Source of the DNA: Fertoeibacter niger
GTDB lineage: Bacteria > Pseudomonadota > Alphaproteobacteria > Rhodobacterales > Rhodobacteraceae
Assembly: GCF_009380135.2 (NCBI RefSeq)
Contig: NZ_WHUT02000013.1
Coordinates: forward strand, 1 to 64,000
DNA: 64,000 bases
Direction of reading: 5' to 3'
The notes beneath the pieces are model-generated. The model saw only the letters and a program-made list of their open reading frames with translations. It was not told where the DNA came from and made no database searches. Of this stretch, positions 53,741-61,558 are shown piece after piece (the first letter of the stretch is position 1; every line of letters begins with the position of its first letter). Position numbers and translations under genes: made by a program.

Positions 53741-54904
53741 ATGAACAAGAACGTGAGGTTTGAGGGGCTTGAGGTCGGCTATGACATTCCCGCCCTGCCG
53801 GGGATGGATGCGGCCGACATCCAGACGCCCTGCCTGATCCTCGATCTGGACGCGCTGGAGCGAAATGTGGTGGCGATGGGCGAACGCGCCCGCGCCATGG
53901 GCATGCGGCACCGTGTGCATGGCAAGATGCACAAATCGGTGGATGTGGCGCTGTTGCAGGAACGGCTTGGCGGGTCGGTCGGGGTGTGCTGCCAGAAGGT
54001 GTCCGAGGCCGAGGTGTTCGCGCGCGGCGGCATCAAGGATGTGCTGGTCAGCAATCAGGTGCGCGACCCGGCCAAGATCGACCGTCTGGCGCGGCTGCCG
54101 AAACTGGGCGCGCGCACGATTGTGTGCGTGGATGATGTGGCCAATGTGGCCGATCTGTCGGCGGCGGCGCAACGGCATGGCACCCACATCGAATGTCTGG
54201 TGGAGATTGACTGCGGCGCGGGGCGTTGCGGCGTGACGACGACGCCGGATGTCGTCGCCGTGGCGCAGGCCATCGCCGCGGCCCCCGGCCTGCGCTTTGC
54301 CGGGCTTCAGGCCTATCAGGGTGCGATGCAGCATCTGGATCATTTCGCCGACCGCAAGGCCAAGATCGACATCGCCGTGGCGCAGGTGCGCGATGCGGTG
54401 GAGGCGTTGGAGGCCGTGGGTCTGGAATGCGACATCGTGGGCGGTGGCGGCACCGGCAGCTACTATTTCGAAGGCGCGTCGGGGGTGTATAACGAGCTGC
54501 AATGCGGCAGTTACGCCTTCATGGATGCCGATTATGGCCGCATCCTGGACGAGAACGGCCAGCGCATCGACCGGGGCGAATGGGAGAACGCGCTGTTCAT
54601 CCTGACATCGGTGATGAGCCATGTGAAACCGGGCCGCGCGATCTGCGACGCGGGACTGAAGGCGCAGTCGGTGGACAGTGGCCTGCCGGTGATCTTTGGC
54701 CGCGATGACGTGACCTATGTCAAATGCTCGGATGAGCATGGCGTGATCGACGACCCGCAGGGCGTGTTGCGGGTGAATGACAAGCTGCGGCTGGTGCCGG
54801 GCCACTGTGACCCTACCTGCAATGTGCATGACTGGTATGTGGGCGTGCGTGGCGGCAAGGTCGAGGTGGTCTGGCCCGTCTCGGCGCGCGGCAAGGCCTA
54901 TTGA
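53741..54904 (+). CDS. bhcC: beta-hydroxyaspartate aldolase
   Basis: The 387-residue enzyme is of the D-threonine aldolase/alanine racemase-like fold III; its PLP lysine is Lys62 (RVHGKMHKS). It joins glycine and glyoxylate to (2R,3S)-beta-hydroxyaspartate. HCDPTCN near the C-terminus holds His/Asp metal ligands (GHCDPTCN). The ATG is 10 bp after bhcB and preceded by GGAGG. Length equals that of the known bhcC product. Confidence 0.92.
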   Translation: MNKNVRFEGLEVGYDIPALPGMDAADIQTPCLILDLDALERNVVAMGERARAMGMRHRVHGKMHKSVDVALLQERLGGSVGVCCQKVSEAEVFARGGIKDVLVSNQVRDPAKIDRLARLPKLGARTIVCVDDVANVADLSAAAQRHGTHIECLVEIDCGAGRCGVTTTPDVVAVAQAIAAAPGLRFAGLQAYQGAMQHLDHFADRKAKIDIAVAQVRDAVEALEAVGLECDIVGGGGTGSYYFEGASGVYNELQCGSYAFMDADYGRILDENGQRIDRGEWENALFILTSVMSHVKPGRAICDAGLKAQSVDSGLPVIFGRDDVTYVKCSDEHGVIDDPQGVLRVNDKLRLVPGHCDPTCNVHDWYVGVRGGKVEVVWPVSARGKAY

Positions 54905-54975
54905 GGCTGCGGGGGCTGCGCACCCCCGTCTTTCCCCGAACCGATCCCGCCCCCTCTCTTCCCAAGGACAATGCC

Positions 54976-55938
54976 ATGAAAATCGTGCCCGAGGCGCGCA
55001 TCGCCGAACTCGTCACCCCCGCCGATGCCTACGCGGCGGTGGAACAGGTCTTTGCCGCCATGGCACGTGGCGAGGCGGGCAATTTCCCCGTGGTGCGCGA
55101 GGCGCTGGGCGGGGGGCGGCTTTACGGCTTCAAGTCAGGCATCGACCGGGCGGGCGCGGTGCTGGGGGTCAAGGCGGGGGGCTATTTCCCCGGCAATGCC
55201 GAACGCGGGATGACCAACCACCAGTCCAGCGTGTTCCTGTTCGATCCCGACACCGGCCAGCCCCGCGCCATGGTGGGTGGCAACCTGCTGACCGCGCTGC
55301 GCACCGCCGCCGCCTCGGCCCTGTCGATCGCCCATCTGGCGCGGGCTGATGCGCGGGTGCTGGGCATAGTGGGGGCAGGGCATCAGGCGGCGTTCCAGTT
55401 GCGCGCCGCCGCAAGGGTGCGGACATTCGACCGGGTGGTGGCCTGGAACCTGCACCCCGACATGCTGCCGCGCCTGGGGGCGGTGGCCGCAGAGCTGGGC
55501 CTGCCGTTTCAGGCGGTTTCGCTGGAGGAACTGGGGTCCGAGGCCGATGTGATCATCACCATCACCTCCAGCTTTGCCGCCATTCTGGAGGATGGCCATA
55601 TCCGGCGCGGCACGCATCTGGCCTGCATGGGCACCGACACGGCGGGCAAGCAAGAGGTGGCGGCGGCGATACTGGGCCGGGCGCGGGTGTTCACCGACGA
55701 GGTGGCGCAATCGGTCAGCATCGGCGAGGCGCAACATGCTGTGGCCGCCGGGCTGCTGGCCGCCGCAGACATCACGCCCCTGGGCGCCGTGATCACGGGC
55801 GCGCAACCGGGGCGGCATGTGCCGGACGAGATCACGATCTTCGACGGCACCGGCGTGGCCCTGCAGGATCTGGCAGTGGCAGCGGTGGCCCTTTCGCGGG
55901 CCGAAGAACGCGGCATCGCGGTCGAAGTTGCAGTCTGA
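54976..55938 (+). CDS. bhcD: iminosuccinate reductase
   Basis: The 320-residue NAD(P)H enzyme of the ornithine cyclodeaminase/mu-crystallin fold reduces iminosuccinate to aspartate, closing the cycle. The nucleotide motif GIVGAGHQA is at about residues 135-143. KSGIDRAGAVLGVKAGGYFPGN is the substrate-side region. The gene follows bhcC after 71 bp and ends the operon. A hairpin-type repeat in minus orientation lies beyond it. Confidence 0.9.
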   Translation: MKIVPEARIAELVTPADAYAAVEQVFAAMARGEAGNFPVVREALGGGRLYGFKSGIDRAGAVLGVKAGGYFPGNAERGMTNHQSSVFLFDPDTGQPRAMVGGNLLTALRTAAASALSIAHLARADARVLGIVGAGHQAAFQLRAAARVRTFDRVVAWNLHPDMLPRLGAVAAELGLPFQAVSLEELGSEADVIITITSSFAAILEDGHIRRGTHLACMGTDTAGKQEVAAAILGRARVFTDEVAQSVSIGEAQHAVAAGLLAAADITPLGAVITGAQPGRHVPDEITIFDGTGVALQDLAVAAVALSRAEERGIAVEVAV

Positions 55939-55980
55939 CATGCACGACAGCTTTCCGCTGTATCCCGACGCGTCTCCTTG

Positions 55981-56034
55981 CATTTTCTGTCTCTAAATAT
56001 CCCACGGGGGGTCCGGGGGGGTGAAACCCCCCGG
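55981..56034 (-). repeat. intergenic hairpin repeat, copy 4
   Basis: On the minus strand an 8-bp GC stem with a six-base loop (56013-56034) is followed by the core ending in GAGACAGAAAATG at 55981. It lies 17 bp past the end of the PanB-like gene in that gene's orientation, as in the other three copies. Confidence 0.78.
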
Positions 56035-56050
56035 CGTCTGCCCAGGGCCG

Positions 56051-56848
56051 CTACGCCTGCCGGTCCAGCCAGTCCTGAAACGCCGCCACTGTGTCCGGCG
56101 GGCAATCCACCACATGCTGCGCCGCCGGGTAGCTGCCATCGCCCACATCGCTTGCGTATTCCCGAAAGGCAGCCACCCGTTCGGCCTGCAACCGCGCATG
56201 TTCGGCGGCGAAGTTGCGGTAGACTTTTGCATGGCGCGGCACATGGCCACTGGTCTGGCCCAGCACATCATCGGCAAACAGATACTGCGCGTCGCAGCCC
56301 GCCCCCGCGCCCATGCCGATCAGGAACAGCGAGCTGCGCGCCGCGATCAGATCCGCAACCTTCTGCGGCACCACTTCGATCTCTGCCGCAAAGGCCCCTG
56401 CATCCTCCAGCGCCACGATCTGCTGCCAGACCCGTTGCGCGCTTTCCAGTGTCTTGCCCACGGCGCGAAAACCGCCGGTCCATGTCGCCTTTGACGGGAT
56501 CAGCCCGACATGGCCGCAAACCGGAATGCCGTGATCGGCCAAGAGCCGCGTCGTGGCAAGGCTAGAGGCGGAATAGACCGCATCCGCCCCGGCCTTCATC
56601 ATGCGGAACGCCCAGCGGAGCACGTCGTCAGCGGTGCCGATTTCATAGTAATTCACCCCTGGAATGGCAAAGACCCTCGGTGCCACCTGCCGGAAGCGGG
56701 GGTTTTCGATCATGTCGGGCGGCACCGACAGCATGTCGATGCCCGCTGCATCCGCCGCCGCCGCCTCGTCCAGCGTTTCCACCCGCAGCATGGCCAGGGG
56801 CCGGGAGCCGCGCCGGGCGCGCAGGTCGGCCACGGTCAGCCGGGTCAT
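56051..56848 (-). CDS. PanB-like (ketopantoate hydroxymethyltransferase family) protein
   Basis: The 265-residue TIM-barrel protein shares IPVCGHVGLIPS, IGMGAG and GHVPRHAKVYRNF with PanB, which adds a methylene group from folate to 2-oxoisovalerate. However, positions that hold metal in E. coli PanB (Asp45, Asp84, Glu114 and the nearby Lys) are not conserved by eye: the motifs read SVPPD, AIPGVNY and VYSASS. Only the general base Glu in EIEVVP appears kept. A different reaction is therefore likely. It overlaps mocE by 4 bp and may act in the same route. Start at MTRLTVADLR. Confidence 0.75.
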   Translation of the reverse strand: MTRLTVADLRARRGSRPLAMLRVETLDEAAAADAAGIDMLSVPPDMIENPRFRQVAPRVFAIPGVNYYEIGTADDVLRWAFRMMKAGADAVYSASSLATTRLLADHGIPVCGHVGLIPSKATWTGGFRAVGKTLESAQRVWQQIVALEDAGAFAAEIEVVPQKVADLIAARSSLFLIGMGAGAGCDAQYLFADDVLGQTSGHVPRHAKVYRNFAAEHARLQAERVAAFREYASDVGDGSYPAAQHVVDCPPDTVAAFQDWLDRQA

Positions 56849-57162
56849 GCGCCAAGGCCGATCAGCACGCGGTCGCCCTCGACCTTGACCGGGTAGGTTT
56901 TCAGCGCGATGCAAACCGGGGTGCGTTTCGCCTCGCCGGTGCGGTAGTCGAACTGGCCGTTGTGCTTCGGGCACTCAATCAGATGGCCCATCACCAGCCC
57001 GTCGGCCAGATGCACCTGTTCATGGGTGCAATGGCCTGCGGTGGCATAGAACTGCCCGTCGGGGGAATGATAGATGGCATAGCTGGCCCCGCCATGGTCG
57101 AAACGGATCAGGTCTTCTTCGTCGATGTCATCGGTGGCGCAGGCGTCAATCCAGTGGGTCAT
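56845..57162 (-). CDS. mocE: Rieske-type ferredoxin, MocE-like
   Basis: The 105-residue Rieske ferredoxin has cluster ligands Cys45, His47, Cys64 and His67 (CTHEQVH, CPKHNGQF). It matches MocE, the ferredoxin of rhizopine demethylation. GAGGA precedes the chosen ATG; an in-frame start four codons upstream (57174) overlaps the mocD stop by 4 bp and is also possible. It would deliver electrons to the MocD-like oxygenase encoded just upstream. No reductase (MocF) is encoded here. Confidence 0.82.
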   Translation of the reverse strand: MTHWIDACATDDIDEEDLIRFDHGGASYAIYHSPDGQFYATAGHCTHEQVHLADGLVMGHLIECPKHNGQFDYRTGEAKRTPVCIALKTYPVKVEGDRVLIGLGA

Positions 57163-57170
57163 GGCAATCC

Positions 57171-58247
57171 TCATTCAGCAGCGGCGCCAAGGGCGGCAGA
57201 GTGGAAATCATCGCGGTAGGGGCGGGCGGTCGCGGGCAGGGCGCGCTTGAGGTAATAATCCTCGTTCGCAAGTTGGCGGCGCAGGGCGGGCCACATCTCG
57301 CGGAACGCTGCCGGGATCGACGGTGACGGCGCGGGCAGGTCGTGCCTGATCAGCGCATGCAGGCGCGGCAGCGCGTGATAGGGCACCATCGGGAACATGT
57401 GGTGTTCGACATGGTAGTTCATGTTCCAGTAGATGAACCGGCTGACCGGGTTAATATAAACGGTGCGCGAGTTCAGCCGGTGGTCGTTCACATTGTCAGC
57501 CAGCCCGCCGTGCTGCAACAGGCCCGTCATCACATGGTGCCATGCGCCATAAAGGCGGGGCAGCCCGATCACCATCAAGGGCAGGATCGACCCCATGGCA
57601 AGGGCCAGGGCGATGGTCGCGGCATAGATCGCCGTCCAGATCCGGGCGATGCGGATGACCTTTGGCTGTTCGGATGCGGGAACATAATCGGCCTCTTCCG
57701 GGTGGATGCGGCCCGTGGCGTTCAGCAGCATGCGTGACCAGCCGTTCCAGGCATCGAAAATGCCAAGGAAATTGCCGATCACCTTGAGAAACGCAGGCGG
57801 GCGCATGATGGCAATCTCGGGGTCGCGGCCCACGATATAGGTGTCGGTGTGGTGGCGCGTATGGCTCCACCGCCATGTGACCGGGTTGCGCACGATCATG
57901 AAGCAGGCCACGCCATAAAGGGCGTTGTTCATCCAGGGTGTCTTGAACGCGGTGCCATGGCCGCATTCGTGCCAGCGTGAGTCCATCGCCGAGCCGTAAA
58001 GCACACCATACGCCAGCCAGAACGGCGCCGACCACGGCGAGGGCCAAAGCCATATGCCAAGCCCCGCGAACCCCACCATCGCCGCGAACAGGATCACGGT
58101 ATCGCGGATCGCGGGGCCGTCGCTGCGCTGCATCAGCGCCTTCATCTCCTTGCGGGGCACGTCGGTGTGATACCACGCAGCGGCGGCTAGGCCGGACTCA
58201 ATGGCGCGGCGGGCATCGGGGCCCAGCAGGCTGTAATCTCGGGTCAT
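57171..58247 (-). CDS. mocD: fatty-acid-desaturase-like membrane oxygenase, MocD-like
   Basis: This 358-residue membrane di-iron enzyme has the desaturase/alkane-hydroxylase histidine boxes HECGH, HTRHH and HVEHH and about four membrane segments. MocD of Rhizobium takes part in converting 3-O-methyl-scyllo-inosamine to scyllo-inosamine, an O-demethylation with MocE. GGAGG precedes ATG 58247; an upstream extension was rejected. It is first in the minus-strand mocD-mocE-panB-like operon. A fatty-acid desaturase is the alternative. Confidence 0.82.
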   Translation of the reverse strand: MTRDYSLLGPDARRAIESGLAAAAWYHTDVPRKEMKALMQRSDGPAIRDTVILFAAMVGFAGLGIWLWPSPWSAPFWLAYGVLYGSAMDSRWHECGHGTAFKTPWMNNALYGVACFMIVRNPVTWRWSHTRHHTDTYIVGRDPEIAIMRPPAFLKVIGNFLGIFDAWNGWSRMLLNATGRIHPEEADYVPASEQPKVIRIARIWTAIYAATIALALAMGSILPLMVIGLPRLYGAWHHVMTGLLQHGGLADNVNDHRLNSRTVYINPVSRFIYWNMNYHVEHHMFPMVPYHALPRLHALIRHDLPAPSPSIPAAFREMWPALRRQLANEDYYLKRALPATARPYRDDFHSAALGAAAE

Positions 58248-58345
58248 GGGGATCCTCCGTCCTGGGGGCAGGATAGGGGCTGTGCAGGCATCGGCCAATC
58301 GGGGGCTGGTGGAATGCGGCAAAAACCATCATCATGCGGCAGAAG

Positions 58346-58367
58346 TTCTGACGAAAAAGCATCAGAA
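58346..58367. promoter_or_regulatory. inverted repeat between mocD and lacI-type gene
   Basis: TTCTGA-N10-TCAGAA lies directly ahead of the ribosome site of the LacI-type gene, in the divergent 129-bp gap. It could be an operator for the regulator, though the spacing is not typical for LacI proteins. Confidence 0.35.
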
Positions 58368-58376
58368 AGGACCGCC

Positions 58377-59432
58377 ATGAAACGCCCGCGCATCGCCGAT
58401 CTGGCACGGGAGGCCGGGGTGTCGGTCGCCACGGTGGACCGCCTGTTGAACGGGCGCGAAGGGGTACGCGGTGAAACGGCTCTGCGCGTTCAGGCGGCGG
58501 CGGAACGGCTAGGCTTTCACGCCAGCCGCCTGATCGCGCAAAGGATGGGGCCCGATCTGCCCGAACTGCGTTTTGGCGTGGTGCTGCACAAACAGGGGCA
58601 GGATTTCTACCGCGCCTTTGCCGAGGAACTGGCGCGTGCCGTGGCGGCGGCGCAGGGGGTGCGCGGGCGGCTGGTGCTGGAGTTTTCGGCCAGCCAGTCA
58701 CCCGCAGACATGGCCGGTTTGTTGCGCGCGATGGCCGGGCGCTGCGATGTGCTGGCGGCGACGGCGGTGAACCACCCCGAGGTGACAGCGGCGGTCGAGG
58801 CGGTGACAGCGCAGGGGCTGGCGGTGTTTTCGCTGCTGTCGGATTTCGCTCAAGGGGTGCGGACAGGCTATCTGGGGCTGAACAACCTGAAGGTCGGGCG
58901 CACGGCGGGCTGGATGATGGGTCTTGCGGCGCGTGAGCCGGGCAAGATGGCGGTGTTCGTGGGTGGCCACCGCTGGCACGGGCATGAGCTGCGCGAAACC
59001 GGCTTTCGCAGCCATTTGCGCGAATGCGCGCCGCATCTGGCGGTGCTGGATACGGTGGTGAACCTTGAAACCCGGCAACTGACCTATGAGGCGGTGCTGG
59101 CCCTGCTGGCGCGGCACCCAGATCTGCGCGGCATCTATGTGGCCGGTGGCGGGATGGAGGGGGCCATTGCCGCGCTGCGTGAGGTTGGGGCGGGCGAGGT
59201 CGGGGCAGGCGGGGCCGGGGCGGGCGGGGTGGCGCTGGTCGTGTCGGCCCTGACCCCCGATTCGCGGGCCGGGCTGGCCGAGGGCGTGGTCACGCTGGTG
59301 ATTGACACGCCGCTGGAAAAGCTGTGCCGCGATCTGGTGGCGCTGATGGCCTCGGCCGTGCGCGACGGTGCGTGGCCGGGCGGGGTGCAGCACTTTCTGG
59401 CCCCCGACCTGCATGTGGCGGAATCGCTGTAG
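58377..59432 (+). CDS. LacI-family regulator of the moc region
   Basis: The 351-residue protein has a LacI helix-turn-helix (RIADLAREAGVSVATVDRLL) and a periplasmic-binding-protein-like effector domain. A GAG-rich repeat (about residues 272-285, GAGEVGAGGAGAGG) is a low-complexity insertion. It lies between the divergent mocD and the plus-strand isomerase and importer genes, so it probably controls both. The inducer would be an inositol or rhizopine-like compound by context. Confidence 0.85.
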   Translation: MKRPRIADLAREAGVSVATVDRLLNGREGVRGETALRVQAAAERLGFHASRLIAQRMGPDLPELRFGVVLHKQGQDFYRAFAEELARAVAAAQGVRGRLVLEFSASQSPADMAGLLRAMAGRCDVLAATAVNHPEVTAAVEAVTAQGLAVFSLLSDFAQGVRTGYLGLNNLKVGRTAGWMMGLAAREPGKMAVFVGGHRWHGHELRETGFRSHLRECAPHLAVLDTVVNLETRQLTYEAVLALLARHPDLRGIYVAGGGMEGAIAALREVGAGEVGAGGAGAGGVALVVSALTPDSRAGLAEGVVTLVIDTPLEKLCRDLVALMASAVRDGAWPGGVQHFLAPDLHVAESL

Positions 59433-59519
59433 CCGCGCCGGATCCGCGCCGCTGGTCAAGCCTTTGCGGCATGCATCGCCGGGCCGCGCGATGATGCCCG
59501 GCAGGGCGAAGAGCGTGTC

Positions 59520-59580
59520 GGTGCATGAATTGGAATTTTTCAGTTGAAATGATGCAAAAATAGAATATCAATTCCATAAC
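59520..59580. promoter_or_regulatory. AT-rich promoter region of the moc importer operon
   Basis: The gap upstream of the mocC-like gene is clearly AT-richer than its surroundings. It carries TTTCA-GT-TGAAA at 59538-59549 and a pair GAATTG/CAATTC (59527 and 59569). It may hold a promoter and an operator for the LacI-type protein. Confidence 0.4.
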
Positions 59581-59614
59581 GCGGCGAGCGATGCCGCAGG
59601 GGGGATTCTGTTTC

Positions 59615-60433
59615 ATGCCGCCTTTCGCCTTGAACCACATGGCCGCGCCGCGTTTGGGGTGGGAGGCGTTTCTTGACCTCTCCGCCCGCCTTGGCTGCAT
59701 GGGGGTGGAGTTTCGCAACGACCTGCCCGGCGCGCTGTTTCAGGGCGCTGATCCGTCGGTGGTCGGGGTGGCCTGCCGGGCGCGCGGCCTGCGGTTTCTG
59801 GCCTTGGCCGAAGTGAAGATGTTCAACGACTGGTCCGACGCCAAACGGGCCGAGGCCGCCGCGCTGATGCAGATTGCCGTTACGGCAGGGGCCGAGGCGG
59901 TCAGCCTGATCCCGCGCAATGACGGGGTGGATACGGGTGAGGTGGCGCGCAAGGCCGCGATGACCACGGCGCTGCGCGAACTGCTGCCGATGCTGCGCGG
60001 CCATGGCCTGCGCGGGATGGTGGAACCGCTGGGGTTTGAGGTGTGCAGCCTGCGCTACAAGTCCGAACTGGTGGATGTGATCGAAAGCCTTGGCGCGGCA
60101 GATACTTATGCGATGGTGCATGACACGTTCCACCATCATCTTGCGGGCGGCGGGCCAGTATTCCCCGCGCATACCGGCATTGTGCATGTGTCGGGCGTCA
60201 CCGACCCCGGCATTTCGGTGGCTGACATGCGTGACGGCCACCGGGTTCTGGTCGATCGCCACGACCGGCTGGGCAATGTGGCGCAGATCGCGGCGCTGCG
60301 GGATGCGGGCTACGCCGGCCCCATCAGCTTTGAGCCATTCGCGGCTGCGGTGCATGCGCTGGACGACGCCGGGCCTGCGCTGCGCGAATCCATGGAATTC
60401 ATCACCGACGGGCTGGCCGCCAAGGGCGCCTGA
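59615..60433 (+). CDS. mocC: TIM-barrel sugar isomerase/epimerase, MocC/IolI-like
   Basis: The 272-residue protein is of the xylose-isomerase-like TIM barrel group. Acidic and histidine metal ligands are in MVEPLGF, MVHDTFHHH, HVSGV and ISFEPF. Related proteins are MocC of rhizopine and IolI/IolH of inositol catabolism. ATG 59615 follows AGGGGG; an in-frame ATG at 59591 lacks such a site. The binding-protein gene follows after 77 bp. Confidence 0.8.
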   Translation: MPPFALNHMAAPRLGWEAFLDLSARLGCMGVEFRNDLPGALFQGADPSVVGVACRARGLRFLALAEVKMFNDWSDAKRAEAAALMQIAVTAGAEAVSLIPRNDGVDTGEVARKAAMTTALRELLPMLRGHGLRGMVEPLGFEVCSLRYKSELVDVIESLGAADTYAMVHDTFHHHLAGGGPVFPAHTGIVHVSGVTDPGISVADMRDGHRVLVDRHDRLGNVAQIAALRDAGYAGPISFEPFAAAVHALDDAGPALRESMEFITDGLAAKGA

Positions 60434-60510
60434 CGGTGCGGATACCCGCCCGCAAGGGCGGTCCGGCGGGGAGAGCAAGGTGAGCCGGGCACCACAGTGG
60501 AGGAGAGATC

Positions 60511-61452
60511 ATGAAAAAGACCCTTATCGCCGCAGGCTTTGCGTCGCTGCTTTCGACGACTGCCATGGCGGAAAACATCGGCGTGTCTATGGCGCTGTTT
60601 GACGACAACTTTCTGACCGTGCTGCGCAACGGCATGACCGACTATGCAGGCACGCTTGAGGGCGTGGATGTGCAGGTCGAGGATGCGGGCAATGACGTGG
60701 GCAAGCAACTGGACCAGGTGAAGAACTTCATCGCGTCGGGCGTCGATGCGATTGTGGTGAACCCGGTCGATACCTCGGCCACGCAGGCGATTTCGGATGC
60801 GGCGGCGGCGGCGGGCGTGCCGCTGGTCTATGTGAACCGCGAGCCGGTGAACGTGGACAGCCTGCCCGACAACCAGGCATTCGTTGCGTCGAACGAAAAG
60901 GACAGCGGCACTCTGGAAACGCTGGAGGTCTGCCGCCTGCTGAAAGAGGCGGGCAAGACCGAGGCCAACATTCTGGTGATCATGGGCGAATTGTCGAACC
61001 AGGCCGCCGTGGTGCGCACGCAGGACATCCATGATGTCATCGCAACGCCGGATTGCGCCTTCATGAAGATCGTGGACCAGCAGACCTCGAACTGGAACCG
61101 CGACCAGGCGGCCAACCTGATGACCAACTGGCTGTCCTCGGGCGTGGCCTTTGATGCGGTCATCGCCAACAACGACGAAAGCGCCATCGGCGCCATCCAG
61201 TCGATGAAGGCGGCGGGCATCGACATGGCCTCGGTCGTTGTGGGCGGCGTGGATGCGACGCAGGATGCGCTGGCGGCGATGGCGGCGGGCGATCTGGACG
61301 TGACCGTGTTCCAGGATGCCGCAGGGCAGGGGCAGGGCGCGCTGGATGCCGCGCTGAAACTGGCCCGGGGCGAGGCGGTGGAACAGAAGGTCTATATCCC
61401 GTTCCAGCTGGTGACACCGGCCAACATGGCCGATTTCATGGCCAAGAACTGA
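60511..61452 (+). CDS. mocB: periplasmic sugar-binding protein, MocB-like
   Basis: The 313-residue binding protein of the RbsB/MocB group starts with a signal peptide (KKTLIAAGFASLLSTTAMA). The ligand-binding region includes MALFDDNFLTVLRNG, VNPVDTSATQAISDA and VYVNREP, and GGVDATQDALAAMA near the end. MocB and IbpA-type proteins bind rhizopine or inositol. It is first of the importer genes, followed by an attenuator-like hairpin. Confidence 0.84.
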   Translation: MKKTLIAAGFASLLSTTAMAENIGVSMALFDDNFLTVLRNGMTDYAGTLEGVDVQVEDAGNDVGKQLDQVKNFIASGVDAIVVNPVDTSATQAISDAAAAAGVPLVYVNREPVNVDSLPDNQAFVASNEKDSGTLETLEVCRLLKEAGKTEANILVIMGELSNQAAVVRTQDIHDVIATPDCAFMKIVDQQTSNWNRDQAANLMTNWLSSGVAFDAVIANNDESAIGAIQSMKAAGIDMASVVVGGVDATQDALAAMAAGDLDVTVFQDAAGQGQGALDAALKLARGEAVEQKVYIPFQLVTPANMADFMAKN

Positions 61453-61479
61453 TCCACCCCCACGGGTGAATGCGACAGC

Positions 61480-61509
61480 AAGGGGCGGCGCCTGCCGCTG
61501 CCCCTTTTT
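61480..61509 (+). terminator. attenuator-like hairpin after mocB
   Basis: AAGGGG-CGGC pairs with GCCG and CCCCTT (with a small CTG bulge) and is followed by TTTTT. It lies between the binding-protein and permease genes, where partial termination would make the binding protein more abundant. Confidence 0.65.
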
Positions 61510-61558
61510 CGTCCTGCCATGTGGCAGGGCAGATGATCCGCGAAAAGGGGCACCACGC

